Below, one piece after another: positions 1-10,719 of a DNA stretch of 64,000 nucleotides. The position numbers and the translations under genes were made by a program. Source of the stretch: Caenorhabditis remanei (taxonomy: Eukaryota; Nematoda; Chromadorea; Rhabditida; Rhabditidae); NCBI RefSeq assembly GCF_010183535.1, contig NC_071328.1, forward strand, positions 744,001-808,000, written 5' to 3'. Each line of letters opens with the position of its first letter. The first letter of the stretch is position 1. The notes under the pieces are model-generated. The model worked only from the letters and a program-made list of their open reading frames with translations. It searched no databases and was not told where the DNA came from.

Positions 1-97
1 CAATTCCAGTGTACTTCTGGAGAGTGTATCGATGATGCGAAGGTTTGCGATAGAAATTTTGATTGTTCGGATCGATCGGATGAGAGTTCGCTTTGTT
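1..97 (+). CDS. lrp-1: lrp-1 exon: end of an LDLa repeat
   Basis: Open in frame 1 from the window edge. It contains the LDLa signature [14 protein letters not shown], the acidic calcium-cage half of a repeat. It ends with one base of a codon before the donor GTGAGT at 98. The exon is cut by the left edge of the window. Confidence 0.85.
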
Positions 98-3000
98 GTG
101 AGTTTTTAAAGAGTTTTTAAAGGGGGAAGGAATGTGGAGGGCTCCGTAAATCGACATAAGATAAATGTTGATTTACGCAATTTTCAAAATGGCGGAAGGC
201 GTAAGGTTGGGCGACCGTAATTCGTGACAATCTCATATGTAGATTTACGTAGTTTTTTTTCACCGTAAATTGACAAGGAGCATATTTTGATTTACGCTCT
301 ATTCTTAGACCTTTATCGTCGATTTACGAAAGGATACTGTACCTTCGTAAATCGACACTACGCTATCGGTTTACGAGACGACCCTCAAACCTAATCCCTA
401 CCATATTTTCAACATTTTCAGTCATCGACGAGTGTTCACTTGCCGAAAAACCGCTATGCGAACAAAAATGCATTGACCAAAAGATCGGATACAAATGTGA
501 CTGCTATGAAGGATTTGCGATTGATGTATCGGATCAGAAGAGTTGTCACAACGTTAATGAATGCTTCGGTGAGTTGAAAAATTTCAGAAATTTTGAGTTT
601 AGACCATGACCGTGAATGCCCGCGGTTCGGAAAATTGCTCGAAAACGTTTTTTTTTTTGTAAAAAAAACGCGTCTCAGGTGCGCCACACACTCAAAATGT
701 TGTGAAACCCGCGTTTTCCTGCTCAAAATGTCAGATATCTGTGATTTTCGTTTCGAAAACTTGATTTCAGCCGTTTCTAGACCTGACAATGCTGAAAAAC
801 CCAACTTTTTGCTAAAAAATCGACGAATTTCGCTTTAAAAACGCAGTTTTCAGCCATTTTGGTCTGTAAAACAGCCAAAAACATGATTTTTGGAGTGAAA
901 AATGCTGAAAAATTTAGTTTTTTGTTTAAAATTGGCACGTAAAACCATCTAGCGACACTTTTCCTCAAAGTCCGCGACCAGAGTGAGGGGAACATCTACG
1001 CGCGCCGTTGACGCCCTCCCTCTGGTCGCGGACATTCCGATTTTGACATCTTTCTCACAGAAATCGTATGTGGGCTAATTTGAAAATATGATATTCGAAA
1101 TCCCTGTAAAATTTCACGTCAGGTAACTTTTGGAAATTTCGGAAAATTTTTGAGTTTTGAGATGATTTCCATGGATCTGGGTTATTGTACCTAGGATCAG
1201 ATTCTGAAAAATGAAGATTTAGGTTACAGTATCTGAGCTCCAGGATATCCGATTTTAGGATCCGGGTTACGGTACCTAGGATCAGGTTTCCACAAAGTTT
1301 CAAAGTTTTCAACAATCTTATGTTTTTCCAGAAGGAATCTCCGGCTGCAGTCAAAAATGCGACGACAAAATCGGTTCCTACAAATGCGCGTGTGTCGAAG
1401 GCTACCAACTATCCAGTGACGACCATAGCTGCAAACGAGTCGACATGGAACCCACACCCTTCTTCCTTCTCGCTAATAAGCATTACATCCGAAAGATTTC
1501 AATGGACGGAAACAAGTACGAGATGGCGGCTCAAGGATTCGACAACGTTGTCTCTCTAGACATCGATTTGACGGAGAAGAAGGCCTATCTCATCGATCAA
1601 GGAAAACTGAGACTGCTGAGAGTGAATCTCGACGAAATGGACTCTCCACTATCCTCCTATGAGACTGTCCTCCGGCACAATGTATATGGAACCGAGGGTA
1701 TTGCAGTTGACTGGGTTGCCAGGAAACTTTATATGCTAAACCGTCAAGAGAGATCCATCAGAGTCTGTGAACTAGACGGGCGGTTCTGCAAGACCCTCAT
1801 CCGTGACAGAATCCAACAACCGAAGGCTATCGCTGTCCATCCAGGAAAGGGATACCTGTTCTTCACCGAGTGGTCCCTACAGCCATATATTGGAAGAATG
1901 GCGTTAGATGGCTCTCCAGAGTTGCAAGACCCAATCTTCAAGCTAGCGGAGCATGATCTCGGATGGCCGAATGCGATCGCTATCGATTACTTCTCCGATA
2001 GACTATTCTGGGGAGACGCTCATCTTAACGAGATAGGATTCATGGATTTCGATGGAAACGGACGGCGCCATATCCCCGCTCAACGAACGAGTCATGTGTC
2101 CTCTATGGTGGTCTTCGATGATTACTTGTACTGGACGGATTGGAATCTTCGAGAAGTGATTCGCTGTGACAAGTGGACAGGGAAGAACGAGACAGTCCTC
2201 AAGAAAACCGTACAGCTCCCGAATGACTTGAGAATCGTCCACCCAATGAAACAACCCGCCTACCCGAATCCATGTGGGGATAACAACGGAGGATGCTCAC
2301 ATCTTTGTTTGATTGGAGCTGGAGGCAATGGTTATACCTGTTCCTGCCCAGACCAATTTATTCTATTGACGGATCAGAAGACTTGTGAGCCAAATTGTAC
2401 CGAAAGACAATTCGCGTGCGGTGGAGACGATGCAAAATGCATTCCAAAGTTATGGTATTGCGACGGTGAACCCGATTGCCGTGACGGATCAGATGAGCCT
2501 GGTGAATCCATCTGTGGCCAAAGAATCTGCCCGGTTGGAGAGTTCCAATGCACAAACCACAATTGCACCAGACCATTCCAAATATGCGATGGAAACGATG
2601 ATTGTGGAGATGGATCCGATGAACAAAACTGTGATAAGGCTTGTGATCCATGGATGTTCAAGTGTGCGGCGACTGGAAGATGTATTCCAAGACGGTTCAC
2701 TTGTGATGGCGACGATGATTGTGGAGACCGGTCGGATGAAGCGGACACACTTTGTATGTCTGCAGACCGGAACTGTACCGCCGAAGAATTCAGGTGTAAT
2801 AATAACAAATGTATCGCAAAAGCATGGCGATGTGATAACGACGACGATTGTGGCGACGGATCCGACGAGACGCCAGAATGCGCTCAAATCGAGTGTAAGA
2901 AGGGGTGGACTCGATGCTCCACATCCTATCGTTGCATCCCGAACTGGGCGTTCTGTAATGGTCAGGATGATTGTCGGGATAATTCGGATGAGGAGAAGCA

Positions 3001-6000
3001 GCGATGCCCGTCGTGCGATGATGTCGGAGAGTTTCGATGCGCGACAACCGGGAAATGTATTCCGCGGCGTTGGATGTGTGATACGGAGAACGATTGTGGT
3101 GATAACTCGGATGAGTTGGACGCGACGTGCGGTGGAACGTCACGCCCTTGTTCCGAATCCGAATTCCGGTGCAACGATGGAAAATGTATCCCTGGCTCCA
3201 AGGTGTGCGATGGCACGATTCAGTGTAGCGATGGATTGGATGAATCGCAGTGTACACTCAGAAGATGTATGCCTGGACATCGACAATGTGATGATGGAAC
3301 GTGTATTGCCGAGCACAAGTGGTGTGATAGGAAGAAGGATTGTGCGAATGCGGCCGATGAGATGCATTGTGATGATGTGGTGAGTTTTAGTAAGGGGAGA
3401 GGTGTAAGTGCGCTCTAAGGCACCTAAGCCAAATTTTGATAGATCGAGAAAGCCTTTGAACGCACAAGATCATAGGTAGCGTGGTAGATAATGTGGTAAA
3501 GTAATGGACTCTGTAGCAAACTTCAAATGTCCGGTAGAGCGAAGTTGCATCGCTAATCTAACTTTGAGACCAAGGGCCTTGGAGTCCAGTAGAGATAGCA
3601 GCGCGGCGTTTTTCTTCTCGAAATTTCGCTGCGTAGCGTCTCAAAAAGTTATATAGGGGTTTTTAATTGTTTTTCGAAAAAAAATGGTCGAGAAATGTCA
3701 CTTTTTGCTTTGAATGTGTCATTTTCCGAGTTTTTTAATCGTTTTTCGAGAAAAAATGGTCAAAAATGTCTTTTTTTTGCTCAAAATCCGTCATTTTTGA
3801 GTTTTTTATCGTTCTTTTGAGAAAAAAATGTTCAAAAAATGTCATTTTTGCTCAAAATACTCCCGATTTTTTTCGATTCCTTAGAATTTCGCTGAGTAGC
3901 AACTTACCACAGTGAATCTGATTGTACAGTAGAGCGCGTTTAGAAATATAATTTCTTTCCTAAATTTGCTGCGTAGCGACTCTAAACAACAGATACGGAC
4001 ATTCATAAAAAGTATCGGTAGACGGTTTAAACTCAAAATTTTCCGAAATTTCAAAAAAGTTACCTGATGTAGAATTCTACGAGCATTTTGAATATCAACT
4101 TGAAATTTTGGAAAAATTGAGTTATGACCGGCTACCGACACTTTTTTGAATGTCCGCTATCAGAGGGAGGGTGTCAACGGCGGTCTTTCCCCTCCTTTTG
4201 ATAAATTGTTGCAAAACGGTCTAAACTCAAATTTCAAAAAAGTTATCCTCTTATGGTTTTCAAATATCAGCGTGCCGAGCCAATAGAAACCTCGCTGCGT
4301 AGCGACTTTAAGCAAAAGATACGTAGTTTATGCAAACCTACACTTTTTCCTTCATTCCCGACAGACCGTCAAACCACAAAATTTTTCAAAATTTCAAAAA
4401 GTAACCCCAAATATCACATAATCTGTTTTACAGTCCCGGCGTACCTGCTCACCATTCGAATTCGAGTGCTCCAACTCCGTGTGCATCCCCCGCAAATTCA
4501 TGTGCGATGGAGACAACGACTGTGGCGACAACTCGGACGAGACATCCACAGAATGCCGAAGTGCTCAATGCGACCCGCCCCTTCGCTTCCGTTGTGCTCA
4601 CTCTCGTCTCTGTCTGAATATTCTTCAACTGTGTAACGGTGTCAATGATTGCGGACAGAATGACCTGTCGGATGAGCATTTGTCAATGTGCTCGAGCTTC
4701 TCAGAGTACGGAGATTGCACATCGGATCAGTTCAAGTGTGCCAATGGAAGATGTGTGAATGGAACACTGGCTTGTGATAGGAAGGATGATTGTGGTGATG
4801 CGTCGGATGAGATCGGATGTTGTAGGTTTTATTTTTTTGCGGTGGTGAAGGGTGCAGCTGAGTATTTGAGTATTCTGTTATAAGGTTAGGCGACACGTCT
4901 GGGGAAGGGGCTCAGCAAATGCGCTCTACGATATTTTACTCATTACAAAGCGCAATTTTAGAGCTTTTCGATATTTAAGAAGGCATAAGTGCTTTTTTCT
5001 CTAAAAATTTCTTAATCAACGTTGGTTGCAAACAGGCGACGCACACTGACAAAGCTAAACTTGTGGAAAAAAACGCGACGCAGCCGTTCCGCGTCAGAAA
5101 ACTGGCTGAGATTGGGAAAACGGCTCTGCGACATTTCACAACCGTCGCAGTTGCGAAATGGCTAGTGGTGAACATGACGCGGAGCAATTTTTACAATCTC
5201 AGTAATTTTTTTGACGCGGAGCGGCTGCGACGCGTTTTTCCACAAGTTTTGCTTCGTCAGGTGCATCGGAGTGTCGCAGCTCTGAAATATCACGGAACCA
5301 AAATGTTTGAAGTTCAAACAAAAGGCGAACACGCGACGCACCTGACTAAACCGCTCCGCGTCAGAAAAAAAATTGGCTGAGATTTCAAAAAACCCGCTTA
5401 ACTCGCTTAAAACTCAACGTTATTAGCTGAAAAGTATACCAAAATGTAGACCTCGACGATTTCTATACCTGCTACCTACTACGAGTCGGTTAGCTACTTG
5501 TAAATATGCAGTGAGCCGGAGAAAAGTGGCAAAAACACGAAATTGCTTTAAAAAATCCACTCTTACCCAGATTACAGTGACCAAGTTATACTGACAAATA
5601 GGTTTGGTCACTATAATTATGCCACTGTATTTCAATCATGACTAAAAACCCGTTTTGGTAATTTTTGCGTTTTTGGCACTTTTTCCCGGCCCGATGCACA
5701 TTAACGATCCGTTATACGGCTCGTATTAAATCACAGACATAGACCTCACTGAGATCTATATTTTGATAATTTTTCAGCGCATAAGATTGAGTTTTAAGAG
5801 AGTTACACTGCGGACCGTGTCGGCTCCTAAAATCTAGTTAAAATTTCTTCAAATCTTGTCAAATCTTGTAAACGCGCTCTACGGAACACTGCACAAAAAG
5901 CTTTGGAGCATTGTTTGAAGTCCATTCCGCACGATGAGGCCAGGGCTACCAATGCAACCGCGCTCTATTGACTTGAACGGTACACTTTTTGCGTCACGTT

Positions 6001-9000
6001 GAATATGCGAACGTATGTGCATACTATACTGGCTATATAAATTCGAATGTTCACCGTGACTCAAAAATTGTGCCATCCTTGTCAATAGAGCGCGGCTGCA
6101 TTGGTCTCATCGTGATACCCTACTAAACCCCACTATTTCCAGCGAAACACGGCGGCAAAACGTCCTGCGAATCCTTTGGCAACAACGGTGGCTGCAAACA
6201 CATCTGCACCGACATCACCGACAGCTTCTACTGTCACTGTCGTGACGGATTCCGTCCAGACCCACAAAGCCCCAAGGACTGTATCGATATCGATGAGTGT
6301 GCTGGAAACAACACTTGCACTCAGTTGTGTCTGAATACCAAGGGCTCCTACTTATGCAGATGCCACGAAGATTATGAGAACAATGTAGTCGTCGGGTCGA
6401 TGACTGGAAAGGATTGTAGAGCAAAGGGCGATGCGGCGAATGTAATGATTGGTGCGGATTCTTCATTGGTTCAACTATCTCTTCATGGTGCTGGAACCAA
6501 CAGACACGCTGCTGCAAAGGCAAATGACGAGGATAATGATATAATTGGAATTGCATTTGACCCCAGGAAAGAGATGATGTATTGGATCGATGGCTCGGAG
6601 AGAACCATCTACCGCTCAGCGATAGCCAATGGAAACCAAAGTCATGAAGGACAAAAGTTGGATATCGACTTTGCAGGAATGGGTGTAGTCCCTACCGCTA
6701 TCGCAATTGACTATACCACGGGTAACCTATTCGTAGCAGCGGTATCTGAAGATATCGAGATTGGAATGGCTAGAAAGAAACGAATGTCAGAGCCGGTTGA
6801 CAATCAGAACAGTGGATTTATCTTCGTCGCATTGCCAGATGGGCGGTACCTCAAGAAAATTGTAGCAGGGCACCTCCAACAGCCAACCGCGCTTATCACT
6901 GCACCAACTGCCGGACGAATTTGCTATTCGGACGCCGGGCTCCACGCGAAGATTGAGTGTGCTGATATGGATGGAACTCACCGTCAGATTATCGTAAAGG
7001 ATCTAGTATTCAGTCCAACATCAATGGCAATCGATGAGGGAAAGAACAATCGAGTATACTGGGTGGATCCCAAATATCGAAGAGTTGATGCAGTAAACAT
7101 TGATGGTACTGATAGAACTACGGTAGTTCACGACAAGAACATACCGTATGCAGTGGATGTGTTCGAGAATCATATCTACTGGCTTAGCAGAGAATCCAAG
7201 ACTCTTTACGTGCAGGACAAATTCGGACGAGGCAGAGTGTCGGTGTTAGCCTCCGACCTGGAAGATGGTCATACTGTAAGAGTGAGTCAGAAGTATGCAA
7301 AGGACACTCAGAGGATGGTCTCCGGATGTGAAAGAGCACAATGCTCTCACATCTGTGTATCCCTTCCGTCATCCGGATTCGCTTGTCTGTGTCCAGAAGG
7401 AATCGTCGCGCAGATGGATGGATCTTGTGCGACACAACATGTGGAGGCCCTAGTCATGCCGAAACAATGTAAATGTACGAATGGAGGAAAGTGTCGATTG
7501 GATGGATCCTGCGAGTGCACATCGGACTTTGAAGGTGATCAGTGTGAGAAGGAATCGAGTGTGAGCAGAAAGATTATTGGAACGCTTTCCGAGAATTTCT
7601 TCACTGTCTTACTCTACATTTTGGCGTTCTTAGCGGCACTTGGATTGATCGGATTTATTGGACTCAATGTTTATAGAAGAAGACAATTGTTGTTTAAGAA
7701 GAATGAGGCGGCCGATGGAAGCGTTTCGTTCCATGGAAATGTGATATCGTTTAGTAATCCGGTGTTGGAGTCGAAGCAGGTCAGTCGAATTACAGATAAA
7801 GATATTCGAAATTCTCGTAAAAATTTAAAGAGGATAACATTTTCAAATTTTCAAAAAATATTCAGTTTAAACCGATTATTAGCTGAAAATCGCGGTTTTT
7901 TCTGAAAATCGTGGGTTTTTGGCTGGAAATTGTGGTTTTTTGGTTAAAAATTATAGTTTTTGGTTAAAATTGTAGTTTTTTGACTGAAAATCGCGGTTTT
8001 CTTTTGATTTTTAAGCGGGAAATGTCTGAAATTGACTGAAAATCTTGGTTTTTTGACTGAAAATCGAGGTTTTTTGGCTGGAAATTGTGGTTTTCTGACT
8101 AAAAATTATAGTTTTTTGGCTGAAAATCGCGGTTTTCCATCGATTTTTGGGTGGAAAATGTCTGAAATTGACTGAAAATCGTGGATTTTTCTACATATTT
8201 TTTAAAAACCGATGTAGAACCCCGATTTTCAGTCAGTTTCATACATTTTCACCTAAAAATCGATTAAAACACAACGGTTTTCATCCAAATTCAGTCAATT
8301 TTAGACATTTTCCACCCTCAAAATCAATTTAAAAGCGATTTTAAGCAAATTTATAGTGACAATCTGGGTTTTTTAAAACAATTTTTAGGTGGAAAATGTC
8401 TAAAATTGGCATATTCGAAATCCTGACAATAATCTAAATAGGACAACATTTTGAAAATTTGAAAAAAATTGCCCTCCTTCCAGTCGCGGTGTTGCAAAAC
8501 GGTGTAAACTCAAAATTTTCCGAAATTTCAAAAAGTTATTCGACGTAGAATTTTACGAGCGTTTTGAATATCGTATTGAAATTTTGAAAAAAAAACTTTA
8601 CACCTAAAATCCCGTTTTCCAGGACGCCCCCGGAAGCGAGTTCAGCATGCAACAGATGACATCGATGCACGAGGACTCCACAACATTCACGAATCCAGTA
8701 TACGATCTGGAAGACGTTGATATGTCATCGCCACGATCGAATAATTCGGATGATCAGCCGACCACGTCGGCAGCTGGAATGTCATCTCCAACTGGACCAT
8801 CAACATCTCACTCGTTTGTGCCACCGACTTTTAATCAAGACGAAATGGAAGTCAAGACGTCGGATCAAGTTATTGGTAAGAATAGATTTTAAGGAGATTT
8901 TATGATCTTTGAAATAGACTTTGAAATTCCGTCACAACTTTCAAATAAACCCAGAAAAAAAACGAAAAAAAAGGACAAACTTTGACATGTCCCCTTGGTG

Positions 9001-9864
9001 TCACTTTTTGTCCCAAATGTCCCAAATTTATATTTTTCTGGTAGAACAGAAATAGTTCTACATTTTTGTAGTTGACAATTTTTAGATTGCTCCACATGCT
9101 TTTGAGCTATAGGTGTTTGAAATTTATGAAAATTTACAGTTTTAGTAAAAAAAAAGACAAGTTTTGAAATTTTCCCCTGGTGTCATTTTTCACCCAATCG
9201 TTCCAAATTTATATTTTTCTGGTGAATCAAAACCAGGGCTACATTTTTGTAGTTGACAACTTTTCTCTATCTTTTCACGCTTTTGAGATACGCGTCTTTA
9301 AAGATAGGTACCTCCAAAAGGAGGGGGAGGAGACGCAGACAGTCAGACGCTCTCGTTTCTCTGCGTCATTCCTCCCAGATGCCTAACTTTAAAGGCGCAT
9401 ATCTCAAAAGCGTGAAGAGATATCAAAAAGTTGTCAACTACAAAAATGTAGCCCTATTTTTGATCTACCAGATAAATATAACTTTGGGACAGTGGGGACA
9501 AAATGGGACAGCAGGGGGACATGTCAAAGTTGGGTGTTTTTTCATTTCTAATTTGATTTTTTTTAAATGTTTTTTTAGTTTACGTAAATTCAAAGCTTGT
9601 TTTTTTTTTTTTGAGTTTTGGTTTTCTAGGCCACCGAGTGAGAACCCAGGCCACCACTAAAAATCGCGTATAACAGTCAATTTCAGCCGGCTTTTCACCA
9701 ATTCCAACCAAAATTTTATAAATAATCTCAATTTTTCAGTCCCAAAAGCGGAAATCTCCAAACCGCCGGTGCCGGCTCGACCCAACAAGAAGGAGAAGAA
9801 GGAGGACCCACTTCGAGTCGACAATCCCCTCTACGATCCGGATTCTGAAGTTTCCGATGTCTAA
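1..9864 (+). CDS. lrp-1: LDL-receptor-related protein (megalin/LRP-1 type), C-terminal 1,564 residues; 5' part outside window
   Basis: Coding exons: 1-97, 422-568, 1332-3379, 4434-4821, 6143-7779, 8623-8875 and 9740-9864 (stop TAA 9862-9864). All junctions have AG acceptors and GT donors and keep one frame; total 4,695 nt. Domain order: partial LDLa, two EGF modules (the second completed in exon 3), YWTD beta-propeller, EGF, a cluster of 11 LDLa repeats, EGF, calcium-binding EGF (starting DIDEC), a second propeller, two EGF modules, one membrane helix (about residues 1379-1403 of the partial protein) and a cytoplasmic tail of about 160 residues. This is the C-terminal half of a giant endocytic receptor. 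Eleven LDLa repeats match the fourth ligand-binding cluster of LRP1/megalin. In C. elegans, LRP-1 acts at the apical epidermis in sterol uptake and moulting. The tail has NPVY and NPLY, expected to bind PTB/Dab-type clathrin adaptors. The symbol assumes orthology to C. elegans lrp-1. Confidence 0.9.
98..1331 (+). other. lrp-1 introns (98-421, 569-1331) with repeat debris
   Basis: Intron 98-421 carries four to five GTAAATCGACA/GATTTACG-type units, the same family seen at 30 and 43 kb. Intron 569-1331 carries an inverted repeat at 968-1035 and three copies of a TACCTAGGATC / GGATCYGGGTTA motif between 1,165 and 1,300. No further exon is supported. Confidence 0.6.
422..568 (+). CDS. lrp-1: lrp-1 exon: EGF module
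   Basis: The acceptor TTTTCAG ends at 421 and the donor GTGAGT starts at 569. The exon reads as an EGF module ([18 protein letters not shown]) and the beginning of the next (NVNECF). Phase 1 at both ends fits the flanking exons, as is usual for shuffled EGF exons. Confidence 0.85.
1332..3379 (+). CDS. lrp-1: lrp-1 exon: EGF, YWTD beta-propeller, EGF and eight LDLa repeats
   Basis: A long exon of 2,048 nt starting in phase 1 after TTTCCAG. It completes an EGF ([10 protein letters not shown]), then a six-bladed propeller with YWTD-like blades (LFFTEW, LFWGDA, LYWTDW), then an EGF ([14 protein letters not shown]). Eight LDLa repeats follow, each with the acidic C-x-S-D-E core (for example [13 protein letters not shown]). 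The chosen donor is GTGAGT at 3380; a GTGGTG three bases earlier would only drop one valine. LDLa repeats bind ligand in a calcium-dependent way, and the propeller controls ligand release at low pH. Confidence 0.9.
3380..4433 (+). other. lrp-1 intron with repeated short motifs
   Basis: It contains several near-copies of a GTTTTTTATCGTTTTTCGAG-like unit (3,655-3,860). It also has GCTGCGTAGCG motifs at about 3,629, 3,970 and 4,290 and one arm of the 968-1035 hairpin at 4,150-4,190. No coding signal is seen. Confidence 0.6.
4434..4821 (+). CDS. lrp-1: lrp-1 exon: last three LDLa repeats of the 11-repeat cluster
   Basis: The exon starts in phase 0 after TTTTACAG. It contains three LDLa repeats (starting [15 protein letters not shown] and DCTSDQF) with SDE cores. 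The donor GTAGGT at 4822 leaves one T that joins CG of the next exon to make serine. The alternative donor GTTTTA at 4826 would break the frame. Confidence 0.85.
4822..6142 (+). other. lrp-1 intron with two foldback elements
   Basis: Holds a family E palindrome (5,395-5,790) and another inverted repeat (5,925-6,112). A 4,980-5,370 stretch repeats GACGC/GCGTC-rich words (CGACGCAGCCGTTCCGCGTC and near-complements). No exon is supported. Confidence 0.6.
6143..7779 (+). CDS. lrp-1: lrp-1 exon: EGF, EGF-Ca, second propeller, EGFs, transmembrane helix and start of tail
   Basis: It starts after TTTCCAG. First comes an EGF with NNGGCKHIC, then a calcium-binding EGF with [12 protein letters not shown] second propeller follows (MYWIDG, VYWVDP, IYWLSR blade motifs) and two more EGF modules. 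The hydrophobic span [18 protein letters not shown] lies near 7,605-7,660 and is followed by the basic stop-transfer [10 protein letters not shown]. The exon ends in a degenerate NPxY-like NPVL (7,754-7,765) and the donor GTCAGT. Confidence 0.9.
7780..8622 (+). repeat. lrp-1 intron with GCTGAAAATCGCGG-type repeat cluster
   Basis: At least eight imperfect units of the form GACTGAAAATCGTGGTTTTT occur between 7,880 and 8,190, and the complementary word AAAACCG..GATTTTCAGTCA appears from 8,210. The cluster looks like a degenerate tandem array that also folds back. The intron's right part has generic AT-rich sequence. Confidence 0.6.
8623..8875 (+). CDS. lrp-1: lrp-1 exon: cytoplasmic tail with NPVY endocytosis motif
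   Basis: Phase 0 entry after TTTTCCAG. It encodes a Ser/Thr/Asp-rich tail segment containing FTNPVYDLE (NPVY at 8,692-8,703), the classical clathrin-adaptor internalisation signal. The donor GTAAGA at 8876 leaves one base. Confidence 0.9.
8876..9739 (+). other. lrp-1 intron containing family A foldback copies
   Basis: A half copy (8,970-9,110) and a full palindromic copy (9,165-9,535) of the family A element fill most of this intron. The rest is T-rich. Confidence 0.65.
9165..9535. repeat. Family A palindromic element (representative copy)
   Basis: A full foldback. Ends read ACATGTCCCCTTGGTGTCAC and its complement. Inner arms carry TTGTAGTTGACAACTTTTTG and GATATGCGCCTTTAAAG, and the centre is an AGACGCAGACAGTCAGACGC / TCTCTGCGTCTCTCC stretch. 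Other copies, whole or partial: 8,970-9,110, 14,730-15,020, 19,920-20,260, 21,498-21,885, 26,815-27,000, 27,225-27,560, 28,800-29,130, 29,350-29,500, 45,110-45,415, 57,005-57,300, 57,405-57,510, 58,560-58,810 and 58,905-58,995. Confidence 0.85.
9740..9864 (+). CDS. lrp-1: lrp-1 last exon: PxxP and NPLY motifs, stop codon
   Basis: It follows ATTTTTCAG and encodes [15 protein letters not shown] (a proline-rich SH3-type ligand) and [14 protein letters not shown] before TAA. NPLY (9,823-9,834) is the second full NPxY. The protein ends in an acidic DSEVSDV. Confidence 0.9.
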
Positions 9865-10170
9865 ATTCTCTATTTTTCCCGCGCCCAAAAAAAACTTCTC
9901 TGATTCTCTGTTTTTCGAAAATTTGTACATGTTTTTTCACTTTTTTTTTTCAAAATTTTCAGTTTTTTCTTTCCTTCTCAAAAGTGCCTTTGTCTTCTAG
10001 TTTCCCACTCTCTATTTTAGCTCCGCCCCCTTTTTTCATGAAGCCCCACCCTCCCCCAATCCCCCCGCGTGGTATTGATCACACACACGTGTAAAATTTC
10101 TTCGTTTTTTTTCAAACATTTCAAAAATTTCTATTCATAATAGTCATAATAATAAATTATTATAAACTAA
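9865..10170 (+). other. lrp-1: lrp-1 3' UTR with poly(A) signal
   Basis: AT-rich non-coding sequence after the stop codon. A canonical AATAAA lies at 10,151-10,156, so cleavage is expected about 10-20 bases later. The next gene converges from the right with its stop at 10,720. Confidence 0.6.
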
Positions 10171-10224
10171 TAATTACCTGTTGTTAATTTAAAAAAAAGC
10201 GTCTTTTTTGCTCAATTTTCGCCT

Positions 10225-10595
10225 GTGACGCTATCCAAGAAGGCTGGTGCACCTCTGACGCGCTTTCAAAATGGTTTTGGAGTCTGGCGTGTCTTTGACG
10301 CGTTCTCAATATTTTCTGTTTTCTGGCGTGTCTTCAACGCGTTTTCAGAAAAGTTTGATCTGTCTGGCGTTCTTTTGACGCGCGTGTTTTTAGAAAGGTT
10401 TATGGAAGCTGGCGTGCCTTTGACGCAAATTCAAAATGGTTTTTGGAGTCTGGCGTGCCTTGAACGTGTTTTAAGCAATTTTAGTATCGCTGGCACACTT
10501 TTGACGCGATTTCAATAAGGTTTGTGGAGTCTGGCGTGCCTTTGACTCGCGTGTTTTTAGAAAGCTTTATGGAGTCTGGCGTGCCTTTGACGGTT
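10225..10595 (+). repeat. CTGGCGTGCCTTTGACGCG minisatellite, first block
   Basis: About eight units of roughly 45 bp, each with CTGGCGTGYCTTTGACGCG followed by a TTTCAAAA/TTTTAGAA spacer. It sits between the convergent 3' ends of lrp-1 and the orphan gene. A second block lies at 11,690-12,250. Confidence 0.75.
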
Positions 10596-10719
10596 TTCAA
10601 AAACTTGAAATTTGTTTCTGTTTTGAAATACCGAAAATCCGAAATTTTGTTATTTTAGTTGCCCCCAAACGAAAAAAATTTATTAGAAACAATTTTTCAG
10701 ATGGAAAAGAGCGCCAAAA

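Noticed and set aside
2374..3367. Long ORFs in other frames and on the minus strand across the LDLa exon
   Set aside because: They are shadows of the Cys/Asp-rich lrp-1 repeat codons; none has its own splice sites or recognisable domains.
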